Program-made: the position numbers and the translations under genes
Shown: positions 41,716 to 50,654 of the stretch, piece after piece
Numbering within the stretch: position 1 is the stretch's first letter
Layout of the letters: each line of letters opens with the position of its first letter
From: Rosenbergiella metrosideri
Lineage (GTDB): Bacteria > Pseudomonadota > Gammaproteobacteria > Enterobacterales > Enterobacteriaceae
Assembly: GCF_022602565.1 (NCBI RefSeq)
Contig: NZ_JALBCV010000011.1
Coordinates: forward strand, 27,051 to 91,050
Reading direction: 5' to 3'
DNA: 64,000 nucleotides
Notes under the pieces: generated by a model
Database searches by the model: none
Told to the model about the DNA's origin: nothing
Seen by the model: only the letters and a program-made list of their open reading frames with translations

Positions 41716-42168
41716 ATGTCTGATGTTATTAGCGTCCCGGCCAGTGCGCAGGGTACCGTCTATAAAGCTCAATTACTTGATTATTATTACACTCGCCGAG
41801 CCGCTTCCGCTATCGGTCAAGGCTCGCGCTTTCAGATGGTTAAAGCATGGTGGGGAACATCAAGTCTCGTCACCGCTAACCCGGCTGGTGGCTTCAAAAT
41901 CGCCGACATTCCAACGAATTTCGCCAATAACCAACTCCTGAACAAGTTCGCTGAAAGTCAGCTCGTTTGTACGATAGTTGGCTCCACAATCAACATTTCT
42001 ACCGTGGTACCGCAAGGCTCACTCAAAGATGGTCAGGTGAGTAACTTTAATACGTTATGCCTTGTTGATGACCAAAATAACGCCTTTGCCGTCCTATGCG
42101 CTCAACAGGACACCATTTTTAAAGGCAAAGACTACTCAATGTTCGTGTCGATTGAGCAGAGGGCATAA
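41716..42168 (+). CDS. fibre-adapter / tail protein
   Basis: The 150-residue beta-rich protein (SAQGTVYKAQLLDYYYTRRAA, NNQLLNKFAESQLVCTIVG) lies between the wedge and the fibre and resembles the small DUF3751-like N-terminal part of P2-type fibres. It probably attaches the fibre. It overlaps nothing; the fibre starts three bases after its stop. Confidence 0.6.
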   Translation: MSDVISVPASAQGTVYKAQLLDYYYTRRAASAIGQGSRFQMVKAWWGTSSLVTANPAGGFKIADIPTNFANNQLLNKFAESQLVCTIVGSTINISTVVPQGSLKDGQVSNFNTLCLVDDQNNAFAVLCAQQDTIFKGKDYSMFVSIEQRA

Positions 42169-42170
42169 GT

Positions 42171-45100
42171 ATGGCGACAGTTGGATTTTCTCAGGACAAC
42201 TCATTGCCATTGATGGCTGATATTCAATACATGGAGCCTTACGCTTCCAGTGCATTGAACCGTAAATTTAAAAACATTCTTTTAGCCGGATTCTATAGCG
42301 GTTATATCCCGTTGCCGGGCAGTGGCCTAAACGTCCTCATTACCTCGGCGCAATCAGCTGGTGGGTTAGGGACAGGCGTTGCCTCAATCGACACTAATGG
42401 CTTTCAAATCTCAGTACAGCAAAATGCTGACATTACGGTGCCTCTTGCCGCAGGCAAGTCCTACATCATTGCGCTGCAAGCAGATTACCAGTTTGGGACC
42501 GTCACCAATCAGGTTGATGCTAACTCTACCGTTCAAGCCTCACAGCTTGTAACGCTCGACATTAACGCTAAGTTACAGTCTAACCAGATTGAATTATGCC
42601 GCGTTGTCATCCCAGCAGGAGCTAAGCAAATCACCAAAGCGATGATCAGTACGCTTTACCGGATTGACCGCTTAATTGGTATTACGCTCAGTGACCGTAT
42701 CGACCTGGCCGACAGTAACACTGGCGCAAGCTCTCAGGCAGTTAAGAACGCCTATGAAACGGCCGTGAAATACGCTGATGACAATAAAGCCGCGATCGGC
42801 GTTAACAGCGATATTACGGACCTTAACGCAATTAAATCCCTGGGTAAAAATGCCCTTGCGATTGGTGGATATGTCTCAATCAATAACGGAATGGCCGTTA
42901 CTGCAGAGTCACGCTTTTCTAGCGGTGGTTTTTCCGATCCGTTTTATGGGCGCGCCCTGGCGATTAAAGCAAGCGGTGGAATGGCCGTTGGTGGTGACGT
43001 ATTTTTTAATAATGCGCTGACGGTCAAAGGTGGCGTAACTATCACAAACGGCGCGTCTATCGTTGGCGACCTAACCGTTGACGATGTAACCATTACGGGA
43101 ACCGTTGTCGGCGCAATGCCTTCACGCGCTTTGCCAACGAACTATAGCGATCCGGTATGGCATAAAATTGCCAATATCCCCAACGCTGGCTCAGGTGCTA
43201 ACTGGTTAACGTTAATGTTAACTTCCGGCAACTATGGCGGCTCTCAAATGGGCCATGACGTGCTTAGTTTCACTGGACGTAATATGCCAGCGAAAGATAC
43301 TCCATGGACTAATGATGTAGCTCAGAAATACGTTAATCACGTACAACTGATGGTAGCCTCAGCGAACGGCGCGCAAATCGGCGTTGTGGCGAATATTTCA
43401 GGCGGTGTGTATCAGTCTTTCGACTTCTACATTAAAGCGCCTCAATGGTTTAATGGCGCAACAGTCAGTATTACGGGCGGTACGGGTTATAACTACTACG
43501 GTAATAACCTTACATCGGTTAAGGCTGAGCCAACAGGCATCCAGTACATTACGCCAGTAACCGTACTGACTACGCTCTCGCCGAAATATGACCTTTCGCA
43601 AGCGGATATGAACCTTAACTCGTTGAACCTCAACAATCCGTTAAGCGTTCAAAGTGGTGGTACAGGTGCGCGAAATGCGACAGATGCGCGCAATAACCTT
43701 GGGCTTGGATCCGCTGCAGTCTGTAACATCGGGACCAGTGGCCGAAACGTTCCATTGTTGAATTCATCAAACACCTGGGACGCACCTCAGATTTTTGATG
43801 ACGGCATGAAGGTTAATGATGAAATTACATCAAGCTCGGCTAACGCCTTCCGTCTTGTTTCCAACGGTAACGGCGCAATTTTACGTAAAGACAACGGTTC
43901 CTTTTTCTTCCTAGTTGCAACTGATAACAACGGCTTAGGTTCTTGGAACGCATTACGGCCATTGCAAATCAGCATGAGCACAGGCTTGCTGCAGAGTGCA
44001 AACGGGCAAGTTTTTGGTGGTAACACAACCATCAATGACACGTTAACGCTTAAAAACGCCCTGGCTATGAGTAGTGGCGGTACCGGCGCAAACAACCTCG
44101 CCGATGCGCGCTCAAACTTGCAACTCGACCGCCTCAGACAAGGGGACACCGAAACGCAGTTAATGAGTGCTAAAGGGACCAACTATCTCTACGTTAGCGA
44201 AACCTCTTGGGGTGCGTTCGTTGCAGGTAAAGGCTTTCTTGCATTAGGCATCGCGCAAGGTGGTACCGGCGCAACGGATGCAGCCGGCGTGCGCAATAAC
44301 TTAGGACTTGGCTCTGCCGCGTTAATGACGTCTTCAACGGCCAACTATGACGGCTTAACGGGAAGGACCAACGAAGCCGCGAGCACCACGCAATTAGTTC
44401 AGTTACGCGAAGCAGCGGCGCTTGAAGGGCAAGCCAACACCTTTGGCCCTATGCAAAGTTTCCAGGGCGGTGTAGCACTACCTAGCGCACCAGGCGGTAA
44501 TGCGAACAGTAACGGTATCTTCAATGGTCCGGCTGACGGCGCAGCTTACGACAAGTACAACTTAGAATTACGCAGCTGGTACGGCATTGGCTTGCGAGAT
44601 ACTTGCTACAACAAGACGAAAATTTTCTTTAATGTCCGTGATGGCTCTATGGGGATGGCGGGCGGTATTAATGCAAGCGGCCTGACGACTTCGAGTGACA
44701 TTACCGCTGGCGGTTATAGCATTACCAATAAGGAATTCATCTCTAATGGCCAAAACGGCTTACGGATCGCTAATGCCGGTAGTGGGATTCTTTTGCGTAA
44801 AGACGGCAGCACGTTTTACATCCTTTCCGTTGCAGATGATTCGAACACTACGACCTGGAATACCTTACGCCCATTCTCTATTGATGTAGCGAGTGGCCGC
44901 GTGACCATGGCAAACGGGCAGATCCTTGCTGGTGGGCAGACGTTATCGGGTAACACAACGATCAACGACACACTGACACTGGCTAACGCCTTATCTATCT
45001 CCAACGGTGGTACCGGCGCAAAAGATGCAGCCGGCGCGCGTAATAACCTTGGGCTTGGTTCAGCCGCGTTAATGACAACCACAAGTTCGACTTATGACAA

Positions 45101-47618
45101 CATGTCAGGATTAGCCACGGAGTCTGCAAGCACCGCTCACTTAGTACAACTTAGAAACGCGGCAGCACTGAAAGGCCAGGCTAACACCTTTGTGCCCGTG
45201 CAAAGTTTCCAAGGCGGCGTAGCACTTCCTAGCGCACCTGGGGGGCAAGCTACCAGCAACGGATTGTTTAACGGTCCGGCAGACGGCTCTGATTACAGCA
45301 AGTACAACGTTGAATTACGTACTTGGTGGGGCTTGGCGTTACGCGACACTTGCAATAATAAAACGAATATCGTTTTTGATGCACGTACAGGCGATATGGA
45401 CACGGTAGGTACCGTTAATACGAAAAATTTGAATATCGCGGGTAGTTATTTAACAGTAGTTGGAGCCGGTGCATCATCTGCATGGCTCGGTTCTGGTGGC
45501 AGTGATATCTATCTCTATAACACCAAAAGCGCTAAGCATCTTCAATTGAAAGATGACGGTACATTGCAGTACGAAAACCAGATGATTTATCACACTGGTA
45601 ATAAGCCGAGCACGCAGGAGCTCATGGATGCGACCGCTAATACCGGCAACATCCCTGCAATTAGTGATAAAGACGACTTAAACGACTACTTAACCGCAGG
45701 AATGTGGCGTTGTGATTCAGTCGCTAAGACAATCACTAATGCACCGACTACGGGAATCCGATTCAACCTCACGGTTTTAAACGTTCAAACGGGGATTCCT
45801 GAAAACGGCACGACTCAGATTGCTTATGTGAGTAACGATGCCGCGCGACCGCGCGTATTTGTTCGCTGCTACTCAAATAAAACGTGGTCCCTATGGGTTG
45901 ATATGGCGTCTAACGTCTTCCCTAATGGCGCGACTGTTAAGCAGAATTTACTCGTTGATGGCGGCGACCTGACCGTTAACTCCGGCTACTTACGTGGGAT
46001 TGATGCTTATCATTACCTCTATATTGGCACACGTAATTCAAATGTTCCTGAATTGGGTACGTGGGGGGGGTACTTTGGGCTTAAAAATACCGATGGTGGC
46101 GCGACATTCACGACCTTTCAAAACGGTAATATTACTACCATTGGTAGCATAAATCTGACCAACGATAACACGATGATAAACGTTGGTAACGATAATGATT
46201 TTGCGTTGGTCAAGAAATCAGGAACGAGTACGAAAATTGTCGTAGGGAACACCACCCCTTTCATTGTGGCTGTAGCCAGCACAACAACGGTAAGTCCTAG
46301 CATTACACAAACTGACCTATTCCGTGTCGATACTGACGGCTCAGGTACGTTTAAGAATAACCTACAAATTAGTGGAAATCGTATAACTGTTGTCGGGGCT
46401 GGAAGCTCCAACCTAAATTTAGGGTCAGGTGGATCTGATGTTTATCTTCAGAACAGCAAAACGAACAAGTTCCTACAGTTGAGCGATGACAGTTATTTAC
46501 GTTACTCAGGCAGCAAGATTTACCATGAAGGTAACAAGCCTACTCCTGCTGAACTAGGTTTCTCGATCGACAACAACCGCTATTACAACGCTAACGATGA
46601 TAAGCGTAAGTGGGTTCGTGTTGCGACTGTCAATATTCCTCAAGGTGGCCAATGTGCGTATCTGACTATTGTAGGCGGTGCTGGCTATAACGCGGGTTCA
46701 AAAGGCCAAGCGGCTAAAACTGAGATTATCTTACGGGCAGGTAACGGCTCGCCGGCTAACTCCATTACTGCAGTGGCTTATGTGCAAGGTTCTACTCCGA
46801 TTGATCCAGCTGGCGGCTTTGGATGGAAATTTACTAGCGGTAATAACTATGAAATTTGGGCTAATGTCCGTAATTTTACTCAAGGCCATATTGTTGAAGG
46901 ACGCGCAAGCAGTGGGGTCTTAATTGATTACAGTGACGCTGCACAGGCTGACGAACCTGCCGGGCTTACTGACGGTACCATTTACTACATTCAGTACGAT
47001 GAAAAAGTAACGACAGACGAAATCTACCCCGTTGGTGCTCCTATCCCTTGGCCGTCAGACTCATTACCAGATGGTCCTTACGCGTTTATGACCGGGCAGA
47101 GTTTTGATAAAAACAATTGCCCTAAACTGGCTAAAGCTTACCCAAGCGGCAATTTGCCAGATATGCGCGGTCAAACTATTAAAGGTAAGCCAGCAAGTAA
47201 TCGCAGCATACTGTCTTATGAAGGTGATGGTAACAGGTGGCATAGCCACGGTGCCTCTATTGGAACAACGGATTTAGGAACAGTATCAACATCGGGCGTG
47301 GGTGATCATGCTCACCACATCGACTTCTCGACCCAAGGTGACGGGAACCACGCACATAGCATACAGGGGGTTCATGGTACCTATGTGCGACCGTCAAATA
47401 TTATGACGGATGGTGCGACCGGTAGCGCATTTACTCAACAGACAGATACTGCTGGATACCACTCACACCGGGTTTTAGGTGATACCTGGGGTGCAGGAGG
47501 GCACTCCCATACCGTAGGAATTGGCGCGCACGGGCACTCAATAACTATTAATGGTGATGGTAACTCTGAAACTACTGTTAAGAACATCGCGTACAACTAT
47601 ATTGTGAGATTAGCGTAA
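42171..47618 (+). CDS. long tail fibre with repeated modules and collar domain
   Basis: The 1815-residue protein has an N-terminal attachment domain (about 1-190), repeated shaft modules containing GGTGA-x-DARNNLGLGSAA (at about 500, 640, 690 and 945), and a C-terminal tail-collar region (about 1620-1815). The tip has many His-x-His pairs (HSH, HAHH, HAHS, HSHR, HSHT, HGHS), a metal-binding pattern known from T4 gp37. Two roughly 260-residue shaft blocks are near duplicates. It binds the host surface. Confidence 0.88.
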   Translation: MATVGFSQDNSLPLMADIQYMEPYASSALNRKFKNILLAGFYSGYIPLPGSGLNVLITSAQSAGGLGTGVASIDTNGFQISVQQNADITVPLAAGKSYIIALQADYQFGTVTNQVDANSTVQASQLVTLDINAKLQSNQIELCRVVIPAGAKQITKAMISTLYRIDRLIGITLSDRIDLADSNTGASSQAVKNAYETAVKYADDNKAAIGVNSDITDLNAIKSLGKNALAIGGYVSINNGMAVTAESRFSSGGFSDPFYGRALAIKASGGMAVGGDVFFNNALTVKGGVTITNGASIVGDLTVDDVTITGTVVGAMPSRALPTNYSDPVWHKIANIPNAGSGANWLTLMLTSGNYGGSQMGHDVLSFTGRNMPAKDTPWTNDVAQKYVNHVQLMVASANGAQIGVVANISGGVYQSFDFYIKAPQWFNGATVSITGGTGYNYYGNNLTSVKAEPTGIQYITPVTVLTTLSPKYDLSQADMNLNSLNLNNPLSVQSGGTGARNATDARNNLGLGSAAVCNIGTSGRNVPLLNSSNTWDAPQIFDDGMKVNDEITSSSANAFRLVSNGNGAILRKDNGSFFFLVATDNNGLGSWNALRPLQISMSTGLLQSANGQVFGGNTTINDTLTLKNALAMSSGGTGANNLADARSNLQLDRLRQGDTETQLMSAKGTNYLYVSETSWGAFVAGKGFLALGIAQGGTGATDAAGVRNNLGLGSAALMTSSTANYDGLTGRTNEAASTTQLVQLREAAALEGQANTFGPMQSFQGGVALPSAPGGNANSNGIFNGPADGAAYDKYNLELRSWYGIGLRDTCYNKTKIFFNVRDGSMGMAGGINASGLTTSSDITAGGYSITNKEFISNGQNGLRIANAGSGILLRKDGSTFYILSVADDSNTTTWNTLRPFSIDVASGRVTMANGQILAGGQTLSGNTTINDTLTLANALSISNGGTGAKDAAGARNNLGLGSAALMTTTSSTYDNMSGLATESASTAHLVQLRNAAALKGQANTFVPVQSFQGGVALPSAPGGQATSNGLFNGPADGSDYSKYNVELRTWWGLALRDTCNNKTNIVFDARTGDMDTVGTVNTKNLNIAGSYLTVVGAGASSAWLGSGGSDIYLYNTKSAKHLQLKDDGTLQYENQMIYHTGNKPSTQELMDATANTGNIPAISDKDDLNDYLTAGMWRCDSVAKTITNAPTTGIRFNLTVLNVQTGIPENGTTQIAYVSNDAARPRVFVRCYSNKTWSLWVDMASNVFPNGATVKQNLLVDGGDLTVNSGYLRGIDAYHYLYIGTRNSNVPELGTWGGYFGLKNTDGGATFTTFQNGNITTIGSINLTNDNTMINVGNDNDFALVKKSGTSTKIVVGNTTPFIVAVASTTTVSPSITQTDLFRVDTDGSGTFKNNLQISGNRITVVGAGSSNLNLGSGGSDVYLQNSKTNKFLQLSDDSYLRYSGSKIYHEGNKPTPAELGFSIDNNRYYNANDDKRKWVRVATVNIPQGGQCAYLTIVGGAGYNAGSKGQAAKTEIILRAGNGSPANSITAVAYVQGSTPIDPAGGFGWKFTSGNNYEIWANVRNFTQGHIVEGRASSGVLIDYSDAAQADEPAGLTDGTIYYIQYDEKVTTDEIYPVGAPIPWPSDSLPDGPYAFMTGQSFDKNNCPKLAKAYPSGNLPDMRGQTIKGKPASNRSILSYEGDGNRWHSHGASIGTTDLGTVSTSGVGDHAHHIDFSTQGDGNHAHSIQGVHGTYVRPSNIMTDGATGSAFTQQTDTAGYHSHRVLGDTWGAGGHSHTVGIGAHGHSITINGDGNSETTVKNIAYNYIVRLA

Positions 47619-48193
47619 TGATTGAATTTTCTATTGAGCACCGAACCTTTACGGTCTTTCATTTTGATACGGGAACTAAAGAATATGTTGGTTCAGAAAA
47701 GGTTGTAATACCACCTCACACGGGATTACCTGCGAATTGCTGCCTCGTTACTCCGCCGAAAGATAAAAAGGACATGGTACAGATTTGGGACGGTAAAAAG
47801 TGGGAGTACGCTGAAGATTATCGGGGTATTGTTATTTATAAAAAAACGTCTGGCCAAGCGGAAGAGTTCCGGGCACTTGGTCCCATTCCTGATGATTATG
47901 TGACAGAACAGCCCACTAGCCAATTTGTTATATGGGAGAATGGCAAGTGGGTGGAAGACAAGGACAAAAAGATTGCCGCGCTTACTGAGTTAGCTGAGCA
48001 GCGAAAAGTTTCTGAGCTCAATCATGCTAATGAGTTAATAAAACCGCTCGAATATGCCGACAAGTTAGAAATAGCTACAGAGAATGAGAAACTTAATCTC
48101 AAAGCCCTGATGGAACATATCGTACTGATCAGTCGAATCAATACGAGTGATCCAGAAAAAATTGAATGGCCAAGCTTAACATTATCTGAGTAA
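47618..48193 (+). CDS. tail fibre assembly chaperone (Caudo_TAP)
   Basis: The 191-residue protein has VSGEKVVIPPHTGLPANCCLVTPP-like and KWEYAEDYRG motifs (found as VIPPHTGLPANCCLVTPPKD and DGKKWEYAEDYRGIVIYKK) of the fibre assembly family and a helical C-terminus. It overlaps the fibre stop by one base. It assists trimerisation or attachment of the fibre. Confidence 0.85.
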   Translation: MIEFSIEHRTFTVFHFDTGTKEYVGSEKVVIPPHTGLPANCCLVTPPKDKKDMVQIWDGKKWEYAEDYRGIVIYKKTSGQAEEFRALGPIPDDYVTEQPTSQFVIWENGKWVEDKDKKIAALTELAEQRKVSELNHANELIKPLEYADKLEIATENEKLNLKALMEHIVLISRINTSDPEKIEWPSLTLSE

Positions 48194-48247
48194 ATCACTA
48201 ACTTCCTACGATGCCTCGGCTTATTAACCATAACTGAGGCATTTTTA
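48190..48247 (+). promoter_or_regulatory. late-promoter element 7 with terminator-like hairpin
   Basis: GTAAATCACTAACTTCCTAC overlaps the previous stop. ATGCCTCGG (48211-48219) pairs with CTGAGGCAT (48234-48242, one G-T pair), followed by TTTTAATG; the GAGG ribosome site is inside the 3' arm and the ATG at 48248 is six bases past the stem. Confidence 0.72.
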
Positions 48248-49171
48248 ATGCAAGTAGAAGATAGTCGCTTTGACGAAAACGGTGTAGTCATTGAGTCACA
48301 ATGGGTATTCCTATACGGCTTTGATTACATGAACGTGTTTACAACAGGCTATAGCGCCTTTATGACACAAGGCATGGCATTACCGCCTGGTACCACACTT
48401 ATTAGCCCACCAGCTATTGAGGATGGAAATGCTGCAGTATTTGACGAGACAAGCGGTAAGTGGTCAGTCACACCTGATCACCGTGGTGAGTCGGTGTACA
48501 ACAAGAAAACACAACAACGCACTACCGTTGATTATCTTGGTGACTACCGCTCAGAAGTTACGCCAATTAAACCAGGTTCGACCTATGACAATTGGGACTA
48601 TTCAGCAAACAATTGGCGCAAGGATGATGACTATTCAGCCGCGCAACTCCTTGCACAGCAGAAATCGCAAGTATCGGACGAAAGCGAGCGCGCTGATGAA
48701 ATGATTGCTATCTGCAATGAGCAGCTAGAACTGTCCTATTACAATCCAGGTGAAACAGAGGAATCGATCACAGATAAGCTTAAATTGTGGAAGCTCTATC
48801 ATCTGCAATGTCAGTCATTCCTAAACGGTACCCTTGCAACCGTTCCTTATGCGCCGGACTCACAGGCATATCAGCAGCAAGTCGCCCAGGCGAAGGCACA
48901 AGCCGAAGCTCAAGCCGCTGCAGAACTACAAGACGAATTATCGAAAGAACAGGCTGAGGAACAAGCACAAGCTGCCGCAGACGCGAAAGCCAAAGCGCAA
49001 GCCGAAGCTGATGCGAAAGCCGCTGCCGCACAAGCTCAAGCTGATGCAGACGCGAAAGCCCAAGCCGAAGCTGATGCTCAAGCTAAAGCAGACGCTCAAG
49101 CCGCTGCAGACGCTCAATCTGCCGCTGATGCGAACGCTAAAACCGATTCAAGCACCCAAGCTTCAAAATAA
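48248..49171 (+). CDS. second tail fibre assembly-like protein with Ala-rich tail
   Basis: The N-terminal 170 residues (LPPGTTLISPPAIEDGNAAVFDET, KWSVTPDHRGESVYNKKT) match fibre assembly chaperones. The last about 95 residues are Ala/Gln/Glu/Lys/Asp heptad-like repeats, closely resembling the capsid frameshift extension. It has its own late element. The extended tail is unusual for the family and may make a coiled coil. A terminator and a new late element follow. Confidence 0.8.
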   Translation: MQVEDSRFDENGVVIESQWVFLYGFDYMNVFTTGYSAFMTQGMALPPGTTLISPPAIEDGNAAVFDETSGKWSVTPDHRGESVYNKKTQQRTTVDYLGDYRSEVTPIKPGSTYDNWDYSANNWRKDDDYSAAQLLAQQKSQVSDESERADEMIAICNEQLELSYYNPGETEESITDKLKLWKLYHLQCQSFLNGTLATVPYAPDSQAYQQQVAQAKAQAEAQAAAELQDELSKEQAEEQAQAAADAKAKAQAEADAKAAAAQAQADADAKAQAEADAQAKADAQAAADAQSAADANAKTDSSTQASK

Positions 49172-49188
49172 TCGAAATTCTCTTATTC

Positions 49189-49214
49189 AAGCGCCATTTA
49201 TGGCGCTTTTTTTT
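49189..49214 (+). terminator. intrinsic terminator
   Basis: AAGCGCCA and TGGCGCTT pair around a four-base loop, followed by six more T. Late element 8 begins five bases later. Confidence 0.9.
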
Positions 49215-49218
49215 ATTC

Positions 49219-49238
49219 GCAAATCTCGCACCTCCTAA
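49219..49238 (+). promoter_or_regulatory. late-promoter element 8 (holin operon)
   Basis: GCAAATCTCGCACCTCCTAA deviates from the consensus at CTAAC (here CGCAC). It lies 56 bp before GTG 49275 and just after a terminator. Confidence 0.65.
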
Positions 49239-49274
49239 TCTTTCCGCACTGTTATTTATCTATCAGGAGAGGAA

Positions 49275-49595
49275 GTGACTTTAACAGAGCAGTGGTTACT
49301 CCTTGTCGCAGTAGGACTATCAGCGCTTAGCGGTATCGGCGTTTTTCTTCATGGCGCGCGAGAAAGGCGGATTGATCGCTCTTTTTTCAGCTTAGCCACA
49401 GAGATAGTTCTCGCACTGACTGCCGGATTAACAGGTTTCTATCTGGCACGTCATTGGGCGCTCGATGAAGGATTGACGTTTATCTGCGTACTTGCGGCAA
49501 GCAACAACGGGAGGGAAGTGTTGGCTACCCTCAAATCAAAAATCATTGATGGTATTGGAATGATGCTATCAAACAATAAGGATGGGAGTGCATGA
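49275..49595 (+). CDS. LydA-like holin
   Basis: Start GTG 49275 follows AGGAGAGG. The 106-residue protein has three hydrophobic segments (QWLLLVAVGLSALSGIGVFLH, TEIVLALTAGLTGFYLA, LTFICVLAASNNGREVLATL) and a charged C-terminus, the LydA-type holin pattern. It would form lesions that release the endolysin encoded at 59349. It overlaps the next gene by four bases, as P1 lydA is followed by lydB. Confidence 0.75.
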   Translation: MTLTEQWLLLVAVGLSALSGIGVFLHGARERRIDRSFFSLATEIVLALTAGLTGFYLARHWALDEGLTFICVLAASNNGREVLATLKSKIIDGIGMMLSNNKDGSA

Positions 49596-50047
49596 GCAAC
49601 TACCAAGAGCTAGTTCTATATGGATTAGCAGTTTTATGCCTGGTTGATCGGTTTATTTTAGGCCGTAAAAAGATTGACCTTATTGATATTGGAGAGCCAC
49701 AAAACACGTTAGGTAACGCGATAGCGTTTCCTATCAAGTTGAAGGCAAAAAGAACCAATATCACCGGCGCTCAAGTTGAGTATTGGTTACGTGATAAACG
49801 CGACCCGACCACAGTTATCTCAGGGAAAACACGCACCCTGGAATTTACTGAGAAGGGCGCAAGCAGTGAAAACTTGCTTATCGACACGCGTTATCTCGAT
49901 GCGTCCGATTGGGCACTGACCGTGAGAATTAAACACGGTAACTCACGCATTAACCCTCTTTACCGGGTATTTCCGATAACGAAGGTCCTCACCAAGCAAT
50001 TCACCATTACTCAGCAAGCAGGAGTTTTCCATGCCACAGCCAGCTAA
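49592..50047 (+). CDS. membrane-anchored protein, LydB-position
   Basis: The 151-residue protein has a short N-terminal membrane-proximal helix (LVLYGLAVLCLVDRFIL) and a soluble beta-rich body. In P1 the gene after lydA encodes the holin antagonist LydB; the position and size fit but the sequence is not clearly recognised. It overlaps the next gene by 17 bases. Confidence 0.5.
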   Translation: MSNYQELVLYGLAVLCLVDRFILGRKKIDLIDIGEPQNTLGNAIAFPIKLKAKRTNITGAQVEYWLRDKRDPTTVISGKTRTLEFTEKGASSENLLIDTRYLDASDWALTVRIKHGNSRINPLYRVFPITKVLTKQFTITQQAGVFHATAS

Positions 50048-50654
50048 TCACGTCTTATTGGATTTTGACCAGCTCAATGAGAAAGGACTAAAGCCCTTAG
50101 TCAAAGCGATCACCACAGGCGGATTTCAAGTGGCAAAAGTCATTCCAGCCGGTACAAGCCGTAAAAAAGATGGTGTAGCGACTAAGACATTCTCACTGGT
50201 GGCAATTGATGAACAAGTGATGCAGATCCAAGTCAACGACACGGGCGACATTTCAGGGGTACGGGTAAACGGCAAAAATGCGCCATTCACTCATGCCACT
50301 AGCCTTAGCCAAGTCGGACAACAGCTCGCTAAGCTTTTCTCAACCGGCGCGACCGCGTTTGAAAAGGCAATGGCGAAGAAAATTGCGCGCCAAGCGACCA
50401 AAGATGACGGCGACACACCGAAAAAGCCTGGTATTAAGTCAAACGTGCAATTACTCAGTGATGCGAAAGCGCGCCGCGATGCCGTAAAGGACGATATTGA
50501 TAAGACTCAATCACGCCTGACAAGCTCGCAGCAAAAAGCCAACGACAACGCCTCGCAAATCTCAAAACTTACTCAAGATCTAACAAGCGAAAAAAGCTTA
50601 ACCAAGCAGTTAAGAGAGCAAATCGCAGATTTAGAGGGGAAAAATAATGGTTAA
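50031..50654 (+). CDS. DarA N-terminal-domain-like protein
   Basis: The 207-residue protein has GLKPLVKAITTGGFQVAKV, KKDGVATKTFSL and MQIQVNDTGDISGVRVNGK, matching the defence-against-restriction A N-terminal pattern as I know it from P1-like phages, followed by a coiled-coil tail. Dar proteins are packaged and injected to protect DNA from type I restriction. It overlaps the next gene by eight bases. The match is by eye. Confidence 0.55.
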   Translation: MPQPANHVLLDFDQLNEKGLKPLVKAITTGGFQVAKVIPAGTSRKKDGVATKTFSLVAIDEQVMQIQVNDTGDISGVRVNGKNAPFTHATSLSQVGQQLAKLFSTGATAFEKAMAKKIARQATKDDGDTPKKPGIKSNVQLLSDAKARRDAVKDDIDKTQSRLTSSQQKANDNASQISKLTQDLTSEKSLTKQLREQIADLEGKNNG

